From assembly GCF_030247185.1 (NCBI RefSeq), contig NC_080570.1:1922001-1986000 (forward strand): a stretch of DNA of 64,000 bases, given 5' to 3'. Position 1 is the stretch's first letter. Each line of letters opens with the position of its first letter. Origin of the DNA: Malaya genurostris (lineage: Eukaryota > Arthropoda > Insecta > Diptera > Culicidae). Below, in pieces: positions 10,788 through 23,814 of this stretch. The notes beneath the pieces were generated by a model that did not search any database, was not told where the DNA came from, and saw only the letters and a list, made by a program, of their open reading frames with translations. The position numbers were made by a program, and so were the translations under genes.

Positions 10788-11610
10788 TTCATTAATTCTA
10801 GTATGCGTATTTAACCCGTTCAGTTCAGACCAGAATCCAGGTCTAGAATTCAGTTCCTTGTTTTGAATTCGAAATCCAAGAACAGATTTTCTAATTCATT
10901 TCCAGAATCCAGATCTAAATTTTAGTTCCTCGTTTCGAATCTAAGGCCAGAATCGAGTTCAAGAGTTATGGAACTGAGACCGAATATTAGATTTTGATTC
11001 TGAGTCCGGATTTTGCAATCAAAATCTGGAACTGAGATCAGGATCTTGATTCTAGACCAGGACTGTCCAGCTAAATTTCGGAAATAAATTCTGATCCTGG
11101 AACTGAAATTGAGGTTCAAACCAGAATTCAGTTGAAAAATTTCTGTCCGGAGTTCCGAAACTGGGTTCTGAACCTGAAGTTCTTGAGCTTCAGATCAAAA
11201 TCAAGGATCAAAATTCAGTTCCACAATTTATATGTATTTCCAGAATTCAGCTCTAAAATGCATTCTCTAGTCCAGGTTCAAATTTCAGTCCCAAAGTGTA
11301 GGTCTAGAATGTGGTTCAAAAATTCAGTTTTACAATTCTAGAAGTGTAACTGAATTCAGGAACTAGATTTTTCAATCAAACTCCAAATATGGACTCGAAT
11401 TCAGTTCCAAAATTCCGCTTCACATCACAGGTTCAGTGATCAGTTCAACAATCCAGATATGAGTTTTAGAATGCAGCTTCAGAATTCAGTTCCAGAATCT
11501 AGCATTGAAATTGAGAATTCAGAATCTCAAATTCAGTTCTAGCATTCGGTTCTGAAATTTGGTTTCAGAAATTCAGATCCAGAATTCAGATTCTGTAAAG
11601 TCAAAGAAAC
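10788..11610. repeat. GAATTC-rich degenerate tandem block, copy 2
   Basis: Same design as the block at 8620-9250: attctagtatgcgtatttaacccgttcagttcagacc at the left edge, then many variants of tctagaattcagttcc and ttcagaattcagttc. The shared left edge implies that both blocks derive from one longer unit. Confidence 0.75.
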
Positions 11611-13500
11611 TGAACCACCTCTTTTATTCGTGTTTACGTCTTGGCGTGACGAATGAGTTCAATTTAATGTCACATAAATACAATAATAAATGAAATGAAT
11701 GTGTTCACGTCATCCGGTTATGTTTCTGACATTACCCACCCGTTTTTTTAAATGTTCCAAAACAAAAGTAGCTAATTTCAGAAAATCAACAAATTTTTTC
11801 GCCTGATAGCTGCTTTCAGTATCTCCGTGCCCCGTCAGCGGCGTGATACGGCCCCGGGATTTGCATAGACTCTTTTCCACTTTCGCACAACCCCGAAAAG
11901 CGCCCATTTGATCCGCACCATTATACCGTTGATCGATGGGTTCAGATCTAGCCGCGGCCTACTTCGTTCGCGTTTCGGTTGTTTTGGCGAAGTGCATCCC
12001 GTGCACAAATGTAGACCGAGAAATGACGTGAGTGAAATTAGTGTTCGGGAGTTGCTTCGGGACTGGAAATGCTAAGCAGTAAAAACACCATCATAAATAC
12101 ATCACAACAGGCGTAAACCAACATAAATTCATTAAACTGCGAACAGATTAGCATTGAATTATGTGTAGATTAGCTATGCTCTATGTTGATTTTCCCTTCG
12201 GCTCAACACACGTAACCACTTCACGATTGGATGCTGCTGCTGCTGCTGCCGTCAGCGGTCTTCAGTGCTTCAGTTTGCGATATACGTGAATATGCGTTCC
12301 ATGTCGACGGAGTAGATTTTACCAGGAAAAGCCTATCCAACATTCTCCAGAGCGCTCCAATCTGATAGTAGCTAGCAGCTCCCTCGTACATACACGTGTA
12401 TAGGAAAACATTAAATCTGACACGTTTGAACGTAATTGTTTTCTAATACCTCTTGACAAGCCGGTTGGAGTTCACCGGCACGAACTACTACTCCATTATA
12501 CGTCGATTACGATCCGATACCGTACCATCAGACATGAACCGCAACAGGATAAATTGTTTAGCATGCACATATCGCCCGAAAAAAAACTATTATTATTATC
12601 ATTTTCTCCCCACTGTTCCTGTAATAATTGATGATGGTTCATTCAAGCAGCTGGCCGAACAAGCATCGGCTATGTGATCGTAGTAGACTGGGTGAGCGGA
12701 GTGTGTTTACAGCTTTTTTTCAGGTTTCGGTGAGGAAAAACCCCCGAACCGCCAAACTCGCCTACTGCAATTACTCACTCTTGCAGAATGAAAGACTATT
12801 GCAAAACAGTTAACACCAGTAGTGAAATGTGAGAAAATTTGCAAAACTGGTTATTTTTTTTTTTTTCTACCAACTTGTTCTTCTATCACTTCCTACGACT
12901 GCCGAACCCCCGCACGCTCTCTGCCTTGGCACTTTCTAACAAACCCGATGATTTATCGAAGTCATTAAAGCGTTTAATTATTTTCTACTTTTCGCGCGCG
13001 ATTCATGAGGATGCAAAACATTAGGGGAGGCCGGGGTGGAAAAGTTCCCGGATAGTATATAGCAGGAAACTTTTAGCCGAGCGCCTTTGTGATATTTTCG
13101 CTCTCTTGCGCGTTCATCGCCGCTTGACCAGAAATTTATTTTCTTCCGCATACTGAAGAAGCACTTTTCTTTCCTTTTGCTGTACGCAAATTCCTTCAGG
13201 TTGCTGCTACTCGCTGCTGAATGGTGCCATGTTCGGCCAGGACGAAGGTTTTTTTTTCTTCCAAGATACTATTCCCCGTTCTGTTGTTTTTCATACGTCC
13301 GCAGTTTTCCGGGACCGTTTTCGAAAGAAAAGTAAAAAAAAACTTTACATTTTAAAGAAAACGATTTTTCTTTCCGCTGTTCTTTGTTCCCGGTTTGGTT
13401 AGTGCATTTTTTTTATCTTCATTCTGTTATTCTGCATTCCGAAAGTTAGCGTGGAGATTCTCTCTAACGCTACTATGCTTTAAACTGAAAAATTCTAAAC
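11611..13500. other. low-copy island 2
   Basis: Unique-looking DNA with a (GCT)n run at 12232-12250. GTGAGT follows AATGAC at 12023-12033, but nothing upstream supports an exon. Several pyrimidine tracts are present. No coding sequence identified; 13220-13400 is rich in T runs. Confidence 0.4.
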
Positions 13501-14180
13501 GCAATTTTTTAGGCAAATTATTTGCAAAATTTCCAGCTACAACAGACTCAAACTAAAAAAACAAATTTATTCGCGATTTTGTTTATCATTGCCACCTTTT
13601 TCTAATAAATAATCTATTATGTTAGTTAAGAAGTTTTTAATTCACCTAGTGGCGTAATGATGCCTTTACATGTTACCTATGTTACATCACTAGAAACTTT
13701 AGTCAAGATTTTTTTTTCCAAACTTGAATTAAATCAAAAACTTTCTTCTCTATAAACTATCATCACTTTTTCAATTTGTAAACAGTTATGTCAAGTTAAT
13801 ATAGATTTGAATGTGGCAACCCTGCACGTTATACAAAATTGAACTAAGCATGCTGTGTGCTAGGCAGGTGCGTTTTTTTCTTCCGTACCAGCACGTACCG
13901 ATGCGTACCGATTTTGTATGACAGTTCGAAAGTTTTGGTACTCATCTGATCTGGATGAAGTTGTACAGTATCTTTTAAGACACTGAGAGCTTCAATTTGA
14001 ATCATGATTTGAGAAAATCAGTTCAACAGTAGCAGAGAAATAGAAGTGAGTTCCGTTTTTGAAGCTTTTCTTCACTATTATCGGTGCTTTCGGAAGCGGA
14101 AACCGGGGACTAGTAGTCCCAAAGAAGATTTATATGTCTACCAACTAACAAGATCTGCCAAATAGATGGGTTAAGCAGTA
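13500..14180. other. no recognised feature
   Basis: AT-rich spacer. A short reiterated phrase, cgtaccagcacgtaccgatgcgtaccg, lies near 13885-13912. Nothing else can be supported. Confidence 0.35.
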
Positions 14181-14184
14181 AGTT

Positions 14185-14700
14185 TTATAAAAATGTGCAC
14201 CTCGTTTCGCTATCGCTTGTGAAAAAATACTCATGAAATTGAAAATTTTCATTAATCGCACTGTAATACCGGAACCGGAAGTCGAATCTGAATCAACTTT
14301 TCGAGGACTTTGTAAAGAATTTCAAGACTTAGTTTGTAAAAATCTGTTGACAAAATTCCGAGAAAATTGAGTGCGCATTTTTTCATGCATTTGCACATAT
14401 TGCCTTGTAATTCTGAAACCGGAAGTATGATAAATATGAAATACATTAGCGAGCTATGGATCCATACGGCCGTTCGTTTGAATCTAAGTTTGTGAAAATC
14501 GGTCACGCCATCTGTGAGAAAATCGAGTGACATTATTTGTCACATACACACACACGGACATTTGCTCAGTTTGTCGAACTGAGTCGAATGGTATATGACA
14601 TTCGACCCTCCGGGCCTCGGCTCAATAGTCAGTTTTCACAGTGATTGTATGGCCTTTCTATATGAGAAAGGCAAAAACGTGCTTAATCCACCTAGCAGTG
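14185..14700 (+). repeat. interspersed repeat family C, well preserved copy
   Basis: Contains the phrases ccggaaccggaagtcgaatctga, a short (CA)n, GGACATTTGCTCAGTTTGTC, ACTGAGTCGAATGGTATATGA, CCCTCCGGGCCTCGG, and then a hairpin-like terminus CCTTTCTATATGAGAAAGGC followed by tccacctagcag. The same order of phrases recurs in several places (16480-16900, 18750-18990, 27580-27765; inverted at 36845 and 51784). I recall it as abundant in culicine genomes. It is non-coding. Confidence 0.7.
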
Positions 14701-14962
14701 AGATGATACCTCTTTTTTTATCAATCAGCATGTGTTTTTCGCGTCAATATTCTTCGTTGTGTTCATGAAATTATTCTAATGACCGTCGTTTCAAATGAAT
14801 TGTAATTAAATTATTCCTTGCAATCTTAACGTGTGACAATCGATTAAGCCTTCCATGAGTTGTAGAAGTGGAATCTTCTTTAAAGTTTTTGTCGTTATTT
14901 ATGGTATTTCAGGAAACATAACCAGCATAACACAAAATAGTTCGTATGTTCATGAATTAGTG

Positions 14963-16247
14963 AGGAGTGTATCGAAAATAAGCCATCCACAAATTTTTTT
15001 TCCAAATTATGATAAAAAACGATATTTTATTCAAACTAAAAATTGATCCTTTATTGTACGAGGTCAAGCTTGTGCATAATGAAAACCAGATGAAATTTAA
15101 ATTATTCCTTCACGAATTTTCGAACTTTTGATCGAACGCTCTTCATCAAGTTCCGGACAAGTGTTGCATCGCATTTTTTGGACGCTTGAGCCCAAATTCT
15201 TTTGAACTCCTGCATGTTCCCAGCTGCCTTACCAGTCTTCTTGAAGACCCTCTTCACTATTGCCCAGTAACGTTCGATGAGTCGAAGCTGAGGGCAATTT
15301 GGTGGATTGATATGTTGCTCAACGAAATTTATACCCTTTTCCGTAAGCCAATTGAGAGTGGCTTTGGCTTAGTGAGCCGATGCTAAATCCGGCCAAAACA
15401 GTGGTGGTGTACTATGCTTCTTATATAAAGGCAGCAATCTCTTCTGGAGACACTCAGATCGATAGATTTCTGCATTCATAGTTCCGGTAGTGTAAAAACT
15501 GGTTGACTTCAAACCACAGGAACATATTGCGTGCCATACCAGTACCTTTCGACCGAATTTCTCCACTTGAATCGACCTGTCCGCATCGCTCACATCCTCC
15601 CCAACGACGACGGTAAAGTATTGTGGACCTGGAAGGGTTTTTGAGTCCTCCTTTACACAAGTCTCATCGTCGGACACTGCAAAAGACGCGAATAGAATTT
15701 CCGGGCCCTTGTTGCTGCTCGCTTCTTCTGTTCTACACTTTGTTTCGAGATTTTCTGCTTCTTGTGGGTCTTCAGGTGATTTCGCCTCTTGATACGCTAG
15801 ATTACTCCGACACTCGTTCCTGCTTTTTCGGCCAAATCACGTATTGACATTGATTTGTTCTTCACGATTAGAGATACCACTTTCTGATCCAGTTTCAGGT
15901 TGAAAGAACCGGGTTTTCTGCCTTTTCCTGGCAGCTCATCCAAAGAATAGTGTTCCCCAAACTTATTAATGATGGTTTTAACACTGGCATGATGAATTCC
16001 AAACCACTTCGCCTATTTTCGCATGGTAATACCCTTCTTACTTAGCCATGTGTCCAGAACCTTAATTTTCACTTCCATTTCAATACGCGACATTTTGAAA
16101 ACGCACAATTTCACCCGCACAAACAAGTAAACAAACGAAAGCTGACATCCAAATGGCCAGCATGCTGTGATCTGAGCATAAAAAACCATCACAAATACAT
16201 GCGTGCAACACAAATGTTTGTGGATAGCTTATTTTCGATACACTCCT
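14963..16247 (-). mobile_element. D,D37E mariner-type element, degraded
   Basis: The left end AGGAGTGTATCGAAAATAAGC and the right end, reverse-complemented, AGGAGTGTATCGAAAATAAGC are matching inverted repeats that continue for about 30 bp with one indel. The right side is followed by TA, as expected for a Tc1/mariner target; the left side has TG, so one copy of the target has mutated. The length of about 1285 bp is typical. The terminus GAGTGTATCGA is shared with the element at 21530-22797, so the two belong to one family. Confidence 0.88.
15102..16093 (-). pseudogene. D,D37E transposase, inactivated
   Basis: The frame starts at ATG 16093 (MSRIEMEVKIKV) with an N-terminal helix-turn-helix region. 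It then encodes SIRDLAEKAGTS and reaches the first catalytic Asp in SDDETCVKED, WHAICSCG, the second Asp in FWPDLASAH, and Glu in LRLIERYWAIVK. It ends VRKFVKE before TAA at 15102-15104. Between the second Asp and the Glu there are 37 residues, counting one stop, which defines the D,D37E class. In-frame stops lie at 16013-16015, near 15800 and at about 15374 (a TAA where SAHY would carry Tyr). A frame change lies near 15675. It cannot make an active transposase. Confidence 0.88.
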
Positions 16248-16249
16248 TA

Positions 16250-16960
16250 TGACGAATAAATTGAAATAGTTTATTTTAATTTGAATTTTTGTTTATTATA
16301 ATTATTCTTTTAGCTTCTCCATTTTCGATACTTTTGGAAACGGAATTCGGATATCGGAGTAGCCCAAGTCAATTGAATTCTCCTAATGGAATGTTTAACA
16401 TTTCATTAGATTCAAAATTTTTGAAAATCAGTATAGCCAGAGAGAAAAATTGTAGTGCGTGACACGTGAAATTTTTTATACCTTCTGGGAGCGAAAACCG
16501 AATTTCGGTAAAACTGAAATAAGTTTATTTGGTCATCGACTCTCAAAATCTGTGAACCCGATAAACCTGTATCTCTTGAACCGGAAGTCGGATCTGATTA
16601 AAAAACAAGCAGTTTTTATGGGACCATAAGAACTTTCATTTGAAAGTTAGATGGACGAAATCGGTTCAGCAATCTACGAGCAAAATAAGTGTTATTATTT
16701 TAATTTATGTAACTCCGGAACCAGAAGCCGGATTCAAATGAAATTCAGAAACCTTATATGGGAGCATACGACTGTTCATAAGAGTCTAAGCTTGTAGAAA
16801 TCAGAAATCTCCGAGAAAAATTATTTTTCACACACAGATTTGCTTATCTCGACGAACTTCTTCGAATGGTATGTAGCGGTAAGAATATGTGTTCTTCCAG
16901 CAATTAATGGTGCAAGCAGTATAAATCAATATAAACATGAAACTATTTTAAATTTGAAAA
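16250..16960 (+). repeat. family C repeat, diverged copy
   Basis: Carries ccggaagtcggatctgat, ccggaaccagaagccggatt, aaatgaaattcagaa, and near 16833-16875 a cacacagatttgcttatctcgacgaa...tcgaatggtatgta string equivalent to the 14.5-kb copy. It is degenerate and lacks the CCTTTCTATATGAGAAAGGC terminus. Positions 16960-17210 have no recognised content. Confidence 0.55.
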
Positions 16961-17209
16961 TACTGTCATCTTTCTTACACATGTTATGTTCGAACGATTA
17001 TGTTGCCAAAAAAGAACCGTGCTAAAATCGAACCGTAATGAAAAAGAGGTTGTTGTGCGTAGTCTTTCAGGTGCTAAGGAACAATTGCATAAAACAGTAT
17101 ATTTACTAGCTCCGAAACATCGCTTTACCATCAAGCGCGTAAAGCTTCTGGAATATAGCAAAAAATCGCTTAAACGAAAATATCAATATCTGCGTTAAAA
17201 ATGAACGGA

Positions 17210-18737
17210 TTTAACCAAACAAAGGGCTTGTTGATAGCTATTACCGTGTGGAATCTAAGTCTGAAAACATATTTTGTTTACAAGGACAATCGTCGACAAG
17301 GACAAGATGTCGATGAAAATAGGAAACCTCACAACAGTTCCTTTTACTGTTAGTTCTGGGGTACCTCAAGGAAGCCACTTAGGACCGTTTCTATTTTTAC
17401 TCTACCTCAATGATCTCAACTTCTCCGTGAAAAGGTTTCAAACTATCATTTGCTGATGACTTCAAACTATATCATCCTATAAAGGAACTAGAAGATGCAC
17501 GCTTTCTGCAATCTCAATTTGACACATTCGCCAAACGCTTCCAAATGCTTCATTATATCTTTTTCCCGAAAACGCTCAATAATTACATATGACTATCATC
17601 TCTTGCAAAATGTCCTCAAACGTGAATCCTCGGTTAAGGACTTAGGTGTTATTCTCGATCACAAATTGGATTTCAAGAATCATGTCGATTATGTAATTTC
17701 GAAAGCTTCTAAACTCTTAGGCCACTACACTTCCTGAAGACTCTTTATTGTGCGCTAGTTCGATCAACATTAGAATACGCAGCTATAGTTTGGTCACCTC
17801 ATTATCAAATCGACATCGACATCGTGTCGAAAGTGTTCAATGCGAATTCGTTAGACTTGCACTCGGCAATCTACCATGGAGGGACCCATTCAACCTTCCT
17901 AGTTACAAAGATCGCTGTCGGCTTATTGAGCTAGATCCGCTGTCTGTACGTAGGAACGTTTGCAAGGCTGTCTTTATTGCTGATCTAATTCAATCACGTG
18001 TTGACAGTCCTGATCTCCTACAATTGATCAATTTTGACATTCATCGTCGAAGTTTTCGTTCTCATCCATTTATACGAATTCCCCATGCTAGAACCGGATT
18101 TAATGAACCCTTTTCCAGTATGTGCCGTTTATTCAATAGCTGCTCACAGGAATTTGATTTTCATCTCTCTCGTAATGCGATACAACGATTATTTCATGAT
18201 TCTTTATTGTTGCAGTTATAATACTAATGTTAATTCTTTCCGCTCGACCACCCCTTCGTTCTCTCCACCATCTCCATTGAAAACTAATAAATTCGCTCGT
18301 TGTAACTAATCCTGTCGTATCACTCCTCTTCTCCGCTCTTCATCGCTCTTCTCCTATCTTTTCGAACATTAATTAGATCTATATGTCGGTTCTAACCACG
18401 TTTGCTCGCCCTCTTTTTTTTATCCGTCTTCCACCATCTCATTAGATCTACATGCCGAACCTAACCCCGTTTCGTTCGCCAACTCTCATTCACCACTCTC
18501 TCCTTCTACCTCCCATTTTAAAGCATATTTCTTTTCTTATCTAGTCTAATTACTATAGAGTTAGTTAGCTAGGGTTAGTTTTAATCGATAGTATTAAGTA
18601 CGCACATGTATCTGTTGGATTGTAGTAATCTGTTAATATAAACGATGAGGAGGTTTTATGCCTGCTGGAGTGAGAGATAATTATTTCAGCTCCATTGGGC
18701 TTTTCCTGCTCCAAATAAATAAATAAATAAATAAATC
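17210..18737 (+). mobile_element. 5'-truncated Jockey-like LINE with (AAAT)n tail
   Basis: The reverse-transcriptase remnant is followed by a 3' untranslated region containing GATGAGGAGGTTTTATGCC and a tggagtgag...gggcttttcctgctcc segment. It ends in a perfect aaataaataaataaataaat tail. The same 3' end occurs at 31190-31538, 38617-39470 (inverted) and 60525-60722, which establishes the family. The 5' half (endonuclease, ORF1) is absent. No clear target duplication was found. Confidence 0.82.
17274..18221 (+). pseudogene. LINE reverse transcriptase fragment
   Basis: The sequence encodes SSGVPQGSHLGPFLFLLYLND (the RT motif around GxPQGS) and, after a frame change near 17445, SFADDFKLYHP with the catalytic FADD box. 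Next comes SVKDLGVILDHKLDFKNH, the standard post-palm motif, then RSTLEYAAIVWSP and RVESVQ.EFVR.ALG.LPWRDP..LPSY, the conserved C-terminal region of insect Jockey-type LINEs. No RNase H domain follows. The stretch 17748-18221 is open for 157 codons, but at least two frame changes separate it from the palm. Confidence 0.85.
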
Positions 18738-18749
18738 GTGACAGATATT

Positions 18750-18995
18750 GTCAAAAAAATAACAATTTTGACATAAAACTTCCTATAACGCGAAAAGTAA
18801 AAATCCGATTTCAGGCTGACGAAGAGACCTTTTATTTGCTACTAGTTTGATCAACATCAGTCCAGTCATCTCTGAAATCTCGACCTGTTCGTTAACAACA
18901 CTCATACACACACAGGCAGACATTTGCTTAGTTTGTCGAGAGGAATTGATTGTAAAATTTTGTCTGCAAAAATTCAAAAAATCCTAATTAAGAAT
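18750..18995 (+). repeat. family C repeat fragment
   Basis: Contains a (CA)n followed by ggcagacatttgcttagtttgtcga, matching the internal segment of the copy at 14185-14700, and upstream text of the aaaatccgatttcaggctga type. Truncated at both ends. Confidence 0.5.
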
Positions 18996-18999
18996 CTTC

Positions 19000-21500
<2,501 letters not shown>

Positions 21501-21529
21501 CTTTCGGATCTGAAATTAGTTTTGAAATA

Positions 21530-22797
21530 AGAAGTGTATCGATAAGTACAGTTCAAACAGTTCAGTACTCTGAAATGGCAATATTTTTTGCAGCGTGTTT
21601 TGCGGTGATATGTTTGTTTACATGTCAATAACAGCTGCGCAATCGGTACGGTTTATCGTTTCAATGATGAGTCGAATTGGTCCAGAAACGCGAAAGAAAA
21701 TTCTGCACACTTGGTGCTCAGAAAGTGGTGTCACGTACAACGAAATTGCAAAACGGGTGAAAGTGCACCACACTAGTGTCAAAAATATTATCGAGAAGTT
21801 CAGTAAGACCCTTTCCATGAAGGATTTGCCCCGATCCGGTAGGAAAACGGATCCCAGCCAGCTGTGCCGGGACTTAAAAGTGGTTGAGTACATCGGGAAA
21901 ACCCATCGGCGTCGACGCGGGATTTGGCCAAGCAGTTCAACACCAGCATCGGAATGATTCAACGGATCAAAGTTCGGAACTCCCTGAAAACGTACAAGAA
22001 ACAGAAGGTGCCGAAAAAGTCCCTGGTACAGCAAGTTCAGGCCAAAACAAGAGCGCGAAAACAGTATAACCGGATTCTACAGAATAAAAACGGATGCATC
22101 CTGGTCGACGACGAAACCTACGCCAAGGAAGACTCTCGAGCGCTGCCCGCACCGCAATATTATACGAAATCGGTGTACCAGGACCTGGACGACGCTGACA
22201 ACACGGTGACGATGGAAAAGTTTGGGCAGAAGGTGTTGGTGTGGCAAGCAATTTGTACCTGTGGTTTGCGGTCGTCGATTTTCTTCACGAAGGGCACAAT
22301 TAACGCCAAGATGTACGAGGAAGAATGTTTGAAGAAGAGAATGCTGCCACTGTACAGAAAGCATTAGGCTTCTCCTCATTTCTGGCCGGATTTGGCTTCA
22401 GCCCACTACGCCAACTCCGTTCTACAGTGGTTGTCAAAAAATAATGTACAATTCGTGGAAAAGGACATCAACACACCGAACTGCACGGATCTTCGGCCAA
22501 TTGAAAGGTATTGGGCAATTGTCAAGCGGCACTTTCGGAAGGAAGGTACAGTGTCCCAAAACATGCAGGAGTTCATAAAAAAAACTGGACAGCTGCCACC
22601 ACTGTGCAGAGTTTAATGAAGAATGTCAAGTCCAAAGTGCGAGCGTTTCACAGAAACTAGGATTTTCTTCAATATAATCAGTGAAATGCATAAAAATGTA
22701 ATTTTTCTACAATATATCGAAAACTGATGTCAAAATATGTTTTTTTCAATGTTTTATTCAATAATCAATGTTGATAACTACTTTTCGATACACTCCT
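21530..22797 (+). mobile_element. D,D37E mariner-type element, nearly full length
   Basis: The left end AGAAGTGTATCGATAAGTA and the reverse complement of the right end AGGAGTGTATCGAAAAGTA form an inverted repeat with two mismatches. Both sides abut TA (21528-21529 and 22798-22799), the Tc1/mariner target duplication. The length is 1268 bp. The interior encodes a transposase carrying all three catalytic residues. It shares its terminus and protein family with the element at 14963-16247 but lies in the opposite orientation. Confidence 0.92.
21664..22660 (+). pseudogene. D,D37E transposase with few disabling changes
   Basis: It starts MMSRIGPETRKKIL at 21664, with a helix-turn-helix N terminus (YNEIAKRVKVHHTSVKNIIEK) and a basic LPRSGRK linker. 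A one-base insertion near 21900 shifts the frame before DLAKQFNTSIG. The first Asp lies in LVDDETYAKED (about 22106), then VLVWQAICTCG, the second Asp in FWPDLASAHYA, and Glu in LRPIERYWAIVK. Exactly 37 residues separate the last two, hence D,D37E. A TAG at 22365-22367 lies just before the second Asp, and a frameshift near 22585 precedes the C-terminal MKNVKSKVRAFHRN. Two frameshifts and one stop are the only obvious lesions, so it is fairly young. Confidence 0.92.
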
Positions 22798-23109
22798 TAT
22801 TTCTTCTTTGTGTAATGAAAATTCCCCCGCTTATGTGTTCAATCAGTGAAATGGGACTCAATACACTAGTTCTCGGCGAAATGATTGATCACTTCAAATG
22901 GCTCTTTGCAAATCGGTTTTCGAAGAAACTACATTCAGTCAAGCGACCCTATCTTTGAACCATTTTACCGAGTAAATCGATGATTATTTCTACAAAATGG
23001 TCAATGATGAATTGCCTATTCAATAAATTGAGCTTTTGGCGAATTCGATCTAAAACTTGATCAGAACTATAGCATGTCTAGTCTAGCGCCTAGAAACATG
23101 ACATTTATA

Positions 23110-23460
23110 TAAAGAGTGATTTTTTTGACTGGTATCTTTTTAGCAACACTGTTATTGACAGATCACGCGAGATTGGTGTCTTGTGTCATTGTCAAACTTG
23201 TTCATTTTGGTCTATAATTTAAAAATTATTCGCCATTTGGTCTGTATTTTAATCAGGAATGGGCGCTGGCAAAGTTGTGTTCAGCGACGAAGCTCATGTC
23301 TGGTTGAATGGATACGTCAACAAGCAAAACAGCCGCATCTGGAGTGAAGATCAAGCGTTACCGTGAGATGATTGATGATTTTTTTACCCTGACATGTGGT
23401 TTCAACAAAACGGTGCCACATCCCACACGGCACGCGAAACAATTACCAAATTGAGTTAAT
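23110..23460 (+). pseudogene. Tc1-like transposase relic, internally deleted
   Basis: The plus strand encodes KVVFSDEAHVWLNGYVNKQN (first catalytic Asp in SDEAH, about 23287) and then RIWSEDQ. After a jump it encodes DMWFQQNGATSHTARETI. In relatives the second block reads FQQDGAT.HTA, so the second catalytic Asp has become Asn. The segment that normally lies between (a Gly/Trp-rich stretch and an NGERYREM block) is largely deleted, leaving only a trace near 23360. The upstream agagtgatttttttgactggt at about 23113 may be the terminal repeat. Confidence 0.7.
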
Positions 23461-23469
23461 ATCGGGCGA

Positions 23470-23810
23470 TATGTACACAGAATAAAATTATGAATTTTAC
23501 AGGTGACATAATTCTACAAACGATACAATTCATAACTACTTAATTTTCCAAATGACGCAATATTCCACTAGCAAAGAATTTTACACGCTCCGAGTGTAAA
23601 TGTGCTTCTGTGATCTAATGTTTTTCGGTTCAAGTCGCGCTGTTGTTATCGATCTTTTTTTTTATTATTTCATTCGAATTCAAGTCATGTAATTTTCAAA
23701 CCACACAATTTTCCATGTTCTTGAATATAAATGTGTGTGAAATACGATGCTCCATTTATGTGCATCTTATAAGATGTAAAATCACGAGATTTTTTTGAAC
23801 TGTGTTAGGA
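23470..23810. mobile_element. probable MITE with ACACAG ends
   Basis: The left side ACACAGAATAAAATTATGA and the right side ending ACTGTGT (reverse complement ACACAGTTCAAAAAAATC) form weak inverted ends. An inner phrase, gaattttaca/gattttaca, is mirrored inside both. It is about 340 bp long, non-coding and AT-rich. I recall ACACAG-ended MITEs from mosquitoes, but the target duplication is not clear, so this is tentative. Confidence 0.4.
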
Positions 23811-23814
23811 AAGA

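Noticed and set aside
12010..12040. Splice donor GTGAGT at about 12028 as evidence for a second exon
   Set aside because: No open frame, initiator or other exon signal accompanies it; the hexamer alone is expected by chance in a window this size.
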